Assembly: GCF_032883915.1 (NCBI RefSeq)
Contig: NZ_CP120717.1
Span: 5,720,501-5,784,500, forward strand
Direction of reading: 5' to 3'
Length of the DNA stretch: 64,000 nt
From: Endozoicomonas sp. 8E
GTDB taxonomy: Bacteria > Pseudomonadota > Gammaproteobacteria > Pseudomonadales > Endozoicomonadaceae
The position numbers and the translations under genes are program-made. The notes below the pieces were generated by a model that saw only the letters and a list, made by a program, of their open reading frames with translations, was not told the origin of the DNA and searched no databases. Below are positions 18,159 to 26,579 of this stretch, piece by piece; within the stretch, counting starts at the first letter, position 1; each line of letters starts with the position of its first letter.

Positions 18159-18725
18159 ATGAGCCGTATTCAACATACTCTTGCAGCGATCGACAAGCTG
18201 CATGAACAAGACCCTGAAACCTTCGAAGGCAAAGCCAAAGAACTGATCTATGCAGAGAATATGTCTGCATGGCTCGATAAGTTATGCCCGGATGCTTCTG
18301 AAGAATTGCAGATTGCCGTTCGCAGCCAGCATCTCTGCCGTTGGGAAATTCCGCGCTCAGAATTCCCGATGGATCGGCCGGGATACCTCAAATGGCGGAC
18401 CGAACTGGGCAAGCTGCACGCCCGAAAAGCAGTAGGAGTCATGCAGGAGAATGGTTACAGTGAAGAGAGTTGCAAGCAGACCGAAAGTATCATTCGCAAA
18501 CTTGGCATCAAACGGAACGCCGAAGCACAGACCCTTGAAGACTGCGCCTGTCTGGTGTTTATTGAAACCGACTTTCTGAACTTTGCCGAGAAACACCCGG
18601 AAGATAAAGTTGTTCGGATCGTCCAGAAGACCTGGGCCAAAATGTCAGAACAGGCTCACCGGGAAGCACTTGCACTGGATCTGCCTGCTGAAGCAGTGAG
18701 CCTGATCCAGAAAGCTCTGACTTAG
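18159..18725 (+). CDS. DUF4202 family protein
   Basis: A 188-residue soluble protein with RSQHLCRWEIPRSEFPMDR, GYLKWRTELGKLHA and LEDCACLVFIETDFLNFA. The paired His and acidic residues suggest a metal-dependent HD-like helical fold, as in DUF4202. The reaction is unknown. The next gene begins 12 bases later, so the two are probably co-transcribed. Confidence 0.75.
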   Translation: MSRIQHTLAAIDKLHEQDPETFEGKAKELIYAENMSAWLDKLCPDASEELQIAVRSQHLCRWEIPRSEFPMDRPGYLKWRTELGKLHARKAVGVMQENGYSEESCKQTESIIRKLGIKRNAEAQTLEDCACLVFIETDFLNFAEKHPEDKVVRIVQKTWAKMSEQAHREALALDLPAEAVSLIQKALT

Positions 18726-18736
18726 AAAGGATTTCA

Positions 18737-19237
18737 ATGAGCATACGTCTTGGCAAGTTTATTCGGGAAGCCTTCTTCACGCTGCTAATCGGGGTTGCAG
18801 TCATGACGGCGTACAACGTCTATCTGCAAAAAGACATGCCTTCGGGCAGGGCTCCGGAGCTGCGTGCAATACCCATAAACGGAGAAGCGGTCGACCTCTA
18901 CACACTGTCTGAAGAAAAGCCCGTCCTGCTTTATTTCTGGGCCAGCTGGTGCCGGGTCTGTCATTGGGTCAGCCCTGCGGTGAGTGATTTGTCAGAAGAG
19001 TATCAGGTCGTTAGCGTGGCCCTGGCCTCGGGCAACAATGAGAGAGTAGCCCGATATATCAATGCTAAAGATTTGCACTTTCCAGTCATTAACGATCCAC
19101 AGGGCTCTGTCAGCAGAGCCTGGAATGTCAGTGTGACGCCCTCTATTTTTATCATCCGAAACGGTGAAATCAAAACCATTACAACAGGCTACACCAGCAA
19201 GGCAGGAATGCTGGCAAGGTTGTGGATAAATCAATAG
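18737..19237 (+). CDS. Membrane-anchored thioredoxin-fold protein (TlpA/ScsD-like)
   Basis: 166 residues. An N-terminal uncleaved anchor (about residues 10-30) is followed by a periplasmic TlpA-like domain. YFWASWCRVCHWVSPAV carries the active-site CRVC. SVTPSIFIIRNGE has the cis-Pro and is followed by TTGYTSKAGMLARLW. Such proteins reduce or isomerise periplasmic disulfides, as in ScsD or cytochrome c maturation. An AAAGGA-type ribosome site lies before the ATG. Confidence 0.85.
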   Translation: MSIRLGKFIREAFFTLLIGVAVMTAYNVYLQKDMPSGRAPELRAIPINGEAVDLYTLSEEKPVLLYFWASWCRVCHWVSPAVSDLSEEYQVVSVALASGNNERVARYINAKDLHFPVINDPQGSVSRAWNVSVTPSIFIIRNGEIKTITTGYTSKAGMLARLWINQ

Positions 19238-19303
19238 ATTATCTAAGCGTTTGGTAATTCCCTTTGATCAAAAATCATGGTTTCAGGATAATGGCTGTTT
19301 AGA

Positions 19304-20728
19304 ATGACTCGTTTTTCAGCCATGAAATACCCACGATGCCTGACAATAGGAACCTTGCTCCTCCTGATGTCAGGTTGTGCCACGCAGAACACCTTATCGT
19401 CACCAGAAGTTTCTCTGCCAACGGCCTTTTCTCAATCCGGCAATGAAGCTCGGAACAGTCTCTGGTGGCAAAGCTTCAATGACCCGCAGCTCAATACTCT
19501 TATTGAACAAGCATTGACCGATAATTTCAGTCTTAAAGCGGCAACGGACAGGCTTCGTCAGGCTGAAGCCGTTGCCAGACAATCTGGAGCAGCATCGCTT
19601 CCCAATGTTGATGCAACCTTCGGAGGCAGCCAAACCCGTCAGTCTTCCAATAATGTGGAGCAATTTCAGATTGGATTGATGGCCAGTTATGAAATTGATC
19701 TCTGGTCACGCCTGACAGCCAGTGAAGCCTCTGCAGAATTCGATCTTCTCGCTAGCCAGGAAGCACTGGCCATTGCAACAATAACATTGTCGTCTGAAGT
19801 AGCCCGTCATTGGTACGAACTGGTCACCCAGCAAACTCTGATCAAACTCTATCATAAGCAGATTGAAAATCTGACCCGTCAGCTGTCAGTGATTGAACTG
19901 CGATTCCGATACGGTCAGACACAGGCAGAAGACCTGCTGCAACAGCAACAGCTACTGGAAAATCTCAAGGCCAAAAAACTCACCGCCGGGCACCAGAAGC
20001 AGCTGACCTCACTACAGTTGGCTGTTCTGATTGGGACAAGCACTCTGCCCTCAATCGATATTCCGGAAACTCCAGAGCTGAAACCCCTTCCTGCTACCGG
20101 CTTGCCAGCTGACCTACTGAGTCGTCGCCCAGACCTGAAACAGGCCTGGTTTAATGTCGAGCGTCAAAACCAGCAATTAATAATGGCCGAAGCCGACCGG
20201 CTACCTCAGATCAATCTCACGGCCTCGGTGTTATCCACCAGCTCAAACTTCTCTTCTCTGATGAATGATTGGGCAGCCAATCTGGCGGCCGGACTCATAG
20301 GCCCACTCTTTGATGGCGGGATGCGTAAAGCTGAAGTCGATCGTCGGGAAGCTGCTTTAAGCGAATCTCTGAACGCTTACTCTCAAGCAGTTCTCGAAGC
20401 CTATACGGAAGTTGAAACCGCACTGACTCGCGAACAGTCCGGGCAACAGCAACTAAAGAGTATCGACAAACAATTGTCGTTAGCTTTGAAGGCAGAGCAG
20501 TTCAAACTCACCCGATACCAGAATGGCGACAGCACTTTTCTTGAAGTGTTAACCGCACAAAGCAGCAGATTGGATCTGGAACAACAGAAATTGATCAGCA
20601 AGGGCAATCTTCTGGCCGAGCGAATTCAACTTTACAGGGCTCTGGCGGGTGATCTGAATACAGAAAAGCTCGTTCGGCATGAAAGCATCGCTAGCACTCA
20701 ACAAGACAAGGCTCTGGTCACACACTGA
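19304..20728 (+). CDS. TolC-family outer membrane efflux lipoprotein
   Basis: A 474-residue NodT/OprM-like channel. A lipoprotein signal (LLLLMSGC, lipidated Cys about residue 25) is followed by two repeated long-helix/strand halves, with the typical WWQSFNDPQLNTLIEQAL at the start and LLSRRPDLKQAW in the middle. It forms the trimeric outer-membrane exit duct of the pump encoded by the next two genes. The three genes run 19304-25015 with almost no gaps. Confidence 0.9.
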   Translation: MTRFSAMKYPRCLTIGTLLLLMSGCATQNTLSSPEVSLPTAFSQSGNEARNSLWWQSFNDPQLNTLIEQALTDNFSLKAATDRLRQAEAVARQSGAASLPNVDATFGGSQTRQSSNNVEQFQIGLMASYEIDLWSRLTASEASAEFDLLASQEALAIATITLSSEVARHWYELVTQQTLIKLYHKQIENLTRQLSVIELRFRYGQTQAEDLLQQQQLLENLKAKKLTAGHQKQLTSLQLAVLIGTSTLPSIDIPETPELKPLPATGLPADLLSRRPDLKQAWFNVERQNQQLIMAEADRLPQINLTASVLSTSSNFSSLMNDWAANLAAGLIGPLFDGGMRKAEVDRREAALSESLNAYSQAVLEAYTEVETALTREQSGQQQLKSIDKQLSLALKAEQFKLTRYQNGDSTFLEVLTAQSSRLDLEQQKLISKGNLLAERIQLYRALAGDLNTEKLVRHESIASTQQDKALVTH

Positions 20729-20729
20729 T

Positions 20730-21926
20730 ATGAAAATGAATCCCCCCATCCAACACTTGAAAAAACTTGCTGCTCCTCTATTGATCCTTGTTATCTCGGG
20801 TGTAGCAGCATGGTTGCTGATGACAACCTCCCCCAAAGCCGGTCGTGCCGAACCCGGGAAAAAAGCCCAAATGGTGGAAACGGTTACCGTTAAACAGCAA
20901 ACCGTCAACATTCCTGTCAGCGGTCTGGGTACCGTTATCCCCAGTCAGCGGGTCACTCTTTATCCTGAGGTCAGTGGCAGGGTAGACAGTATCCTTGATG
21001 GTCTGGTGCCCGGCTCCCGTGTCAGGAAAGGTGAGCTGCTTGTGGCTCTGGATCAGGATGAATATCAGATTCTTGTTCGGGAACAGGAAGCCGTTGTCGC
21101 TCAGGCATGGTCAGAATTGAAGCTGGAGCAGGGACAGCAGAATATCGCCCGGCAGGAGTATGAACTGACAGGCAATAAGCTCTCTCCGGAAGAAGAAGCC
21201 CTGGTCCTTCGGCAACCTCAACTGGAAGCCGTCAAAGCAGCGTTAAGTCAGGCTCAGGCGAATCTGGATCAAGCAAAACTGAACCTTGAAAGAACACACA
21301 TAACAGCTCCGTTTGATAGCCAGATCATCAACAACACTATTTACCCTGGCAGTCAGGTCAGCAACAGCACCGCTTTGATGGCGCTGATCTCTACTGACCG
21401 TTTCTGGATCGAAATGGAAGTACCTGCCGAGCAATTGAAATGGCTGAATTTTGCCAACGAAAGTCCTGCCGGTAGTGCTGTGAAAATCACCAGCCCGGAG
21501 TGGGGTTCAGAGTCCCGTCAGGGCACACTGATTTCCGTATCTCCCGAGCTGAACGACGGTTCTCTGATGGCAAAAGTCATTATTGAAATTGAGGACCCGC
21601 TGGCTCAACGAGAAGAGAATAACGGTGAACCTCCGGTCATGATAAATGATCTGCTTCGAGCAGAGATCCTGGGCAAAAAAGTGGACAATGCCTTTGTCGT
21701 TCCTGAAGCACTGATAAGAAACAGCCATCAGGTCTGGCTGTTAACCCGGGATAACAGCCTTGAGATTCGTAATCTCTCACCTGTATACCGTGATTCCGAA
21801 AAAGCGATCCTGCTTTCTGGTCTTGAAGATGGTGACCAACTGGTCAGCTCCTCGCTGATTACCCCTGTCGATGGCCTGCCCTTGCGAACACCTGAAAAGC
21901 CTTTTGTTGCAGGTAAGCAGCCATGA
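20730..21926 (+). CDS. RND efflux periplasmic adaptor
   Basis: A membrane-fusion protein of about 398 residues from the ATG at 20730, two bases after the previous stop. The frame opens earlier inside the upstream gene. It has an N-terminal inner-membrane anchor, a lipoyl/barrel half (SGRVDSILDGLVPGSRVRKG, ending VALDQDE), an alpha-hairpin rich in Gln/Glu/Ala, then ITAPFDSQIINNTIYPGSQV, the second lipoyl half. It bridges pump and outer channel. The last bases overlap the permease start (ATGA). Confidence 0.92.
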   Translation: MKMNPPIQHLKKLAAPLLILVISGVAAWLLMTTSPKAGRAEPGKKAQMVETVTVKQQTVNIPVSGLGTVIPSQRVTLYPEVSGRVDSILDGLVPGSRVRKGELLVALDQDEYQILVREQEAVVAQAWSELKLEQGQQNIARQEYELTGNKLSPEEEALVLRQPQLEAVKAALSQAQANLDQAKLNLERTHITAPFDSQIINNTIYPGSQVSNSTALMALISTDRFWIEMEVPAEQLKWLNFANESPAGSAVKITSPEWGSESRQGTLISVSPELNDGSLMAKVIIEIEDPLAQREENNGEPPVMINDLLRAEILGKKVDNAFVVPEALIRNSHQVWLLTRDNSLEIRNLSPVYRDSEKAILLSGLEDGDQLVSSSLITPVDGLPLRTPEKPFVAGKQP

Positions 21927-24900
21927 ACGAAAATAAAGGCGCTATCGCGTGGATGGCTCGTGACAAGATCACTCCGAATCTCCTGATGCTCTTTCTGATT
22001 ATTGGCGGCCTGTTTGTCACCTGGGGCATCAAGAAAGAAATTATGCCGGAATTCAATGTTGATCGGATCGAGGTCGCTGTCAGTTATTCGGGCGCAACAC
22101 CCGAAGAGATCGATCTGAGTATTGTGCTGCCTGTTGAAAATGCCATCCGAGGCATTGAAGGCATTGATGAGATCAACTCAACTTCGGTTTCAGGCTCAGC
22201 CTCAGTCACCGTCAAAGTGATGGAAGGGTACGATGCCAACCAGATGCTTCAGGAAATTGATCAGGCAGTAAACCGGCTCACCACGCTACCGGAAGAATCT
22301 GAAAAACCCCGGATATCCGTCAAGAGTCGTAAAAGAGAAGTCATGGAAATCATGATCTACGGTGATGTCGACAAGCGGATTTTGCGTACTCTGACAGAAA
22401 ACGTTCGCGACCGCTTACTGCAAGACCCCGGACTCACCCAGATTGAGCTGGATATGGAACCAGGGCATGAGATTCAGATCAGCATCGATCAAGATCAGCT
22501 ACAACGTTATGGATTGACTCTGGGGGAGGTCTCCGAAGCTATCAGTCAACAGGCATTCGATCAAACTTCCGGAGAAATTAACGCTATCGGGGGCGACATC
22601 AGTGTAAGGGTTCAGGAACGTCGTGAACAGGTTGACACTTTTCGTGATGTTCCGATCAAATCAATGACCAGTGGCAGCACGCTGAAACTGGGAGACATTA
22701 CCACACTCAGCCATGAATTCGACGATGACGGTATGGAAGCACGTTATAACGGTCAGCTGGCAGCCGGACTGACTGTTTACCGTGTAGGAGAACAAACGCC
22801 CATCGGTGTATCGGATACCGTAAGGCATATTCTTCCTGATATAAGGGCGGAACTACCTCCCGGAGTGAGCATCGATATCACCGATGATGACTCGGTAAAC
22901 TTCAAAAACCAGATGAACCTGCTGTTGAAAAATGCATTCCTGGGGCTGCTGCTGGTGCTGGTTCTTCTAAGCCTGTTTCTGGAGTACCGCCTGGCCTTCT
23001 GGGTCACTATGGGGATTCCGACATCCTTCCTTGGAGCTATGCTATTACTGCCCGGAATGGATGTTTCCATCAACATTATTTCCATGTTTGCCTTTATCAT
23101 CGCCCTTGGAATAGTGGTGGATGATGCCATTATTGCCGGTGAAAACATCTACCATCGTCGTCAGGAAGGAATGAGCTTTTCCAGAGCAGCTATTCTTGGC
23201 GCCAGAGACGTTGCCGTACCACTGACGTTCAGTATCCTAACCAATATGGTAGCCTTTCTCCCGATTCTGACCCTGCCCGGTATGCTGGGTAAGCTACAGC
23301 AGGCCACTCCGCTGGTGGTCATCAGCGTATTCGCTATTTCATGGATCGAGGCCCTGTTTATTCTCCCCGCCCATCTTGGACAAACGAAAGACAGGCCAAA
23401 AGGTAAAGCAGGTCAATGGCTGGATAGCGTTCAACAAAGTGCCGACAAACGTCTAATGTCGTTTATAGACACAAGATACAAGCCAGCACTAAACAGCGTT
23501 CTTAATCATAAATACCTGTCACTTTCCGTTGCCCTGGCTATTGTGGTGCTGGTTGGAGCATGGCAAGCCAGCGGCAGGCTGGGCTTTTATCTGATGCCCA
23601 GAACCGATGCCAGCTTTGTCAGGGTCATCGCGACCCTCCCATACGGTAGTCCAGAAAGTAAAATCAGGGAAACTCTGGCAATCATTGAAGCTGGCGCTCA
23701 GAAGCTGGCCCTGGAAAATGGCGGCGATAAACTGGTTAGCGGCCTCACAACCATCATTGAGAACGAGGTGATTAGAGTTTCTTTGAACCTGACGGCTCCT
23801 GATGTACGTCCAATCAATACGGCTGAAGTTGCCAAACTGTGGCGGGAAGCCAATGGTGAGATGACCGACCTGCTGAGTATCACTTACACAACGACGGGTC
23901 ATGGACCGGGAGGTGATCCTGCCCTGACCGTTGAACTGAGCCACAGCGACACCGAGGTCCTTCGTCAGGCCAGTGAATTCCTCTCACGGCAACTGCGACA
24001 GTTTAGCGGAGTCACGGATATCTCCAGCAGTTTTGCCAGTGGTAATCCTCAGCTGGATATCCGTATCAGTCAGGAAGGCATGGCACTGGGACTCACTGCT
24101 GATGATATTTCAAAGCAATTGCGCAATGCTCTCTTTGGAGTCACTGCTATAAAACAACAGGAAGGAAGAAACGAAGTTTCGGTAAAAGTCATGTTGAACG
24201 AAGCACTGAGGCAGAGTGAAGCCGATCTTCTCAATATGATGATTCGTACTGACGACGGCAGCTACATGCCTCTGACGCGTGTCGCATCCATTGGCCATAG
24301 TATTGCACCATCAACTGTAATCCGCAGGGATGGTAACAGAACCGTTGATATTACCGCAGAAGTGAACCCCAGAGGCTCTACACCTCAGATCATCAGCTCT
24401 TTGCAAAAAGATGTGTTTGAGGAGCTTTTGGCAAAGTATCCGGGACTGCAAATCGACCTGGGAGGAGACCAGAAACGTGCGGCAAAAAGCATGAGTGCAC
24501 TGTTGAAGTCGAGCCTGCTGGCCATGCTTCTGATCTACGCTCTACTGGCTATACCTTTCCAGAGCTTTACCCAGCCGCTGCTGGTTATGGCAGCTATTCC
24601 CTTTGGACTGGTAGGCGCTTTCCTGGGTCATATGATACTGGGTTACACCCTGAGTATGATCAGTTTTATGGGCGTCATAGCACTCTGTGGTGTTGTTGTG
24701 AACGACAGCCTAATTCTACTCACTACCTACAACAAGCACAGAAAAGATGGAAAAGATTGGAGAGAAGCGATTAATCAGGCTGCAACCCGACGATTCCGCC
24801 CCATTATCCTGACGACACTGACCACTTTTGGTGGACTAGCTCCGATGATTTTCGAAACGTCCCGCGAAGCTCAAATGCTCATCCCCATGGCGATCTCCCT

Positions 24901-25015
24901 GGGCTTTGGTATTCTCTTTGCCACATTTATCACCCTGGCCATCATTCCCTGTCTGATTGGCGTTGGGCACGATATCAAAAGTCGGCTTAAGTGGGAGGCA
25001 GGGCAAGCTTATTGA
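21923..25015 (+). CDS. RND efflux transporter permease
   Basis: A 1030-residue proton-driven inner-membrane pump with the full RND layout: TM1, a large periplasmic loop, TM2-6, TM7, a second loop and TM8-12. TM4 carries GIVVDDAIIAGEN with the paired Asp of the proton relay. PEFNVDRIEVAVSYSGATPE is a typical porter-domain start. Resistance to drugs, bile-like compounds or solvents is the likely role, but the substrate cannot be inferred. No regulator gene adjoins the operon. Confidence 0.95.
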   Translation: MNENKGAIAWMARDKITPNLLMLFLIIGGLFVTWGIKKEIMPEFNVDRIEVAVSYSGATPEEIDLSIVLPVENAIRGIEGIDEINSTSVSGSASVTVKVMEGYDANQMLQEIDQAVNRLTTLPEESEKPRISVKSRKREVMEIMIYGDVDKRILRTLTENVRDRLLQDPGLTQIELDMEPGHEIQISIDQDQLQRYGLTLGEVSEAISQQAFDQTSGEINAIGGDISVRVQERREQVDTFRDVPIKSMTSGSTLKLGDITTLSHEFDDDGMEARYNGQLAAGLTVYRVGEQTPIGVSDTVRHILPDIRAELPPGVSIDITDDDSVNFKNQMNLLLKNAFLGLLLVLVLLSLFLEYRLAFWVTMGIPTSFLGAMLLLPGMDVSINIISMFAFIIALGIVVDDAIIAGENIYHRRQEGMSFSRAAILGARDVAVPLTFSILTNMVAFLPILTLPGMLGKLQQATPLVVISVFAISWIEALFILPAHLGQTKDRPKGKAGQWLDSVQQSADKRLMSFIDTRYKPALNSVLNHKYLSLSVALAIVVLVGAWQASGRLGFYLMPRTDASFVRVIATLPYGSPESKIRETLAIIEAGAQKLALENGGDKLVSGLTTIIENEVIRVSLNLTAPDVRPINTAEVAKLWREANGEMTDLLSITYTTTGHGPGGDPALTVELSHSDTEVLRQASEFLSRQLRQFSGVTDISSSFASGNPQLDIRISQEGMALGLTADDISKQLRNALFGVTAIKQQEGRNEVSVKVMLNEALRQSEADLLNMMIRTDDGSYMPLTRVASIGHSIAPSTVIRRDGNRTVDITAEVNPRGSTPQIISSLQKDVFEELLAKYPGLQIDLGGDQKRAAKSMSALLKSSLLAMLLIYALLAIPFQSFTQPLLVMAAIPFGLVGAFLGHMILGYTLSMISFMGVIALCGVVVNDSLILLTTYNKHRKDGKDWREAINQAATRRFRPIILTTLTTFGGLAPMIFETSREAQMLIPMAISLGFGILFATFITLAIIPCLIGVGHDIKSRLKWEAGQAY

Positions 25016-25118
25016 TGTGAACCGGAACAATGCCTTAGGCCTTTGAACCAAAAATCGCCATTTCTGGTGGCTTTCCTGGTCTATCCTTCCTCTCTGTAAA
25101 TCAGAATGCAAGGATAGG

Positions 25119-26555
25119 ATGATTAAACATTCATGCTTTATAACACTGCTGTTGCTTTCGCTGTCTGTCATCGGCCGGGCCGAGGCTTTGACAAGACGTT
25201 TTGTTGTTGAGCTTCAATCTGATTCGGATTCTCCATACCTGAGCTTTTCTTTAAAGCCAGGCCGCCACCATACGTCGTCAGGCAACCCATCCGATATCGC
25301 TGACGCAAGCCGCTTTGCAGGATCAGACTTGCCCCCTGATGACAAACGACACTACCCTTATGATTACGGGATAAAAACAACCATCATTGAGTCAATTTCG
25401 TGGCAATGGCTTTACGCCACGAAGCTGCTGATTGCTTATGAAATGATCCTGCGCACCCAGGACACCCCTCTAAACTCCAACCTTTATTCATGGCCACCTG
25501 TCGAAGCGTTTATCACTGTCGGCCTGCTTCTGAAAAGCTATTGGAACCCCGATTCCCCCCTGTTTAACCCGATGGGACAACAAGAGGCTGCATCGATGTT
25601 GACACAGGGGGAGTATCCGTTTGTGATCAACACTATGGCCTCTGGCTCCGGAGCTGACCAACAATATGACCAACAACAAGGCCAGCCGCCAGCATCATCC
25701 GACCAACAAGCCTCAGGGACAGTCTCAGTGACAACCACCCGGCTTGGAGGCACTATCACCAGTCACCTGCATTCTGACTCTGGCGACGGTAATGGAGACC
25801 CTGAACACCAGCAGCACACTTTCGGTTTACATTGTTTGGCAGATAACTGTAATGGCGTTTGTAAATTCCGACAATCAGGAGCAAGACCGAAACAATGGTC
25901 AAGGCTCAATGAAGGTTCCGATGGACAGAGCGCCGCTTCCAGAAAAGTCAGGTTCTCCTTTTCGCTTACCCGGTTACCACCCAACTCCCTCCCGGCAGCG
26001 ACAGCACAGGCAATGCCGGTTTACCAAAACAGAGACAACACCGGGCAACAAACCTGTCACAGAATAGTGGTCGGGCCCAATGGCCGTCTGATGCTGTGCG
26101 GGACAATCTGCCAAAATACTCAAATTCTGACGGATCACAAAAGAAGATTTCACCAAAAAACCTGTTACGAAACAATGATCGGGCCGAACGGTCAGCTGCG
26201 GCGATGCGGGATGGTCTTCCAAAATGCTAAAACCATGACGGATCACAAAAGAAGATGCCACCCCGGGCAAAGATTCTGTGACGTAACAGTGGTCAGGCAG
26301 GATGGTCAGCAGAGACCATGCGCAAAGGCCTTCCCCAATGGCCAGAGCCTGTCGATTCACAAAAGCAGATACCACCGACATTGCTGCGACGTAATAGTGG
26401 TCTGGCCGGATAATCAACAGAGGCCATGCGGGCGTGGCTTTAGAAGCGCCCAAGATCTGATGACCCACAAAAGAACCCATCAAAGACTCGGGCCTATAGC
26501 CTTAAAAAGGCTAAGAGCCATTAAGAAAGCTTTTTTTATCTCAAGGCAAAAATGA
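25119..26555 (+). CDS. Secreted protein with four C2H2 zinc-finger-like repeats
   Basis: 478 residues, with AAGGA-type ribosome site and a signal peptide (about 1-22, ending GRAEA). A variable region is followed by a Gln/Ser/Gly-rich stretch (175-235). Four tandem fingers then have the strict pattern C-x13-C-x12-H-x3/4-H: Cys313/327 with His340/345, Cys349/363 with His376/381, Cys387/401 with His414/419, and Cys423/437 with His450/454. The second half keeps the classical C-x3-[F/C]-x5-[L/M]-x2-H core. The gap between cysteines is 13 instead of 2-4. The basic tail (KRLRAIKK) could serve as a nuclear signal in a host. It is exported, so it probably does not regulate the bacterium's own genes. 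Function is inferred only. Confidence 0.75.
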   Translation: MIKHSCFITLLLLSLSVIGRAEALTRRFVVELQSDSDSPYLSFSLKPGRHHTSSGNPSDIADASRFAGSDLPPDDKRHYPYDYGIKTTIIESISWQWLYATKLLIAYEMILRTQDTPLNSNLYSWPPVEAFITVGLLLKSYWNPDSPLFNPMGQQEAASMLTQGEYPFVINTMASGSGADQQYDQQQGQPPASSDQQASGTVSVTTTRLGGTITSHLHSDSGDGNGDPEHQQHTFGLHCLADNCNGVCKFRQSGARPKQWSRLNEGSDGQSAASRKVRFSFSLTRLPPNSLPAATAQAMPVYQNRDNTGQQTCHRIVVGPNGRLMLCGTICQNTQILTDHKRRFHQKTCYETMIGPNGQLRRCGMVFQNAKTMTDHKRRCHPGQRFCDVTVVRQDGQQRPCAKAFPNGQSLSIHKSRYHRHCCDVIVVWPDNQQRPCGRGFRSAQDLMTHKRTHQRLGPIALKRLRAIKKAFFISRQK

Positions 26556-26579
26556 CTAAAAAATGCTTTCATCAACAGA

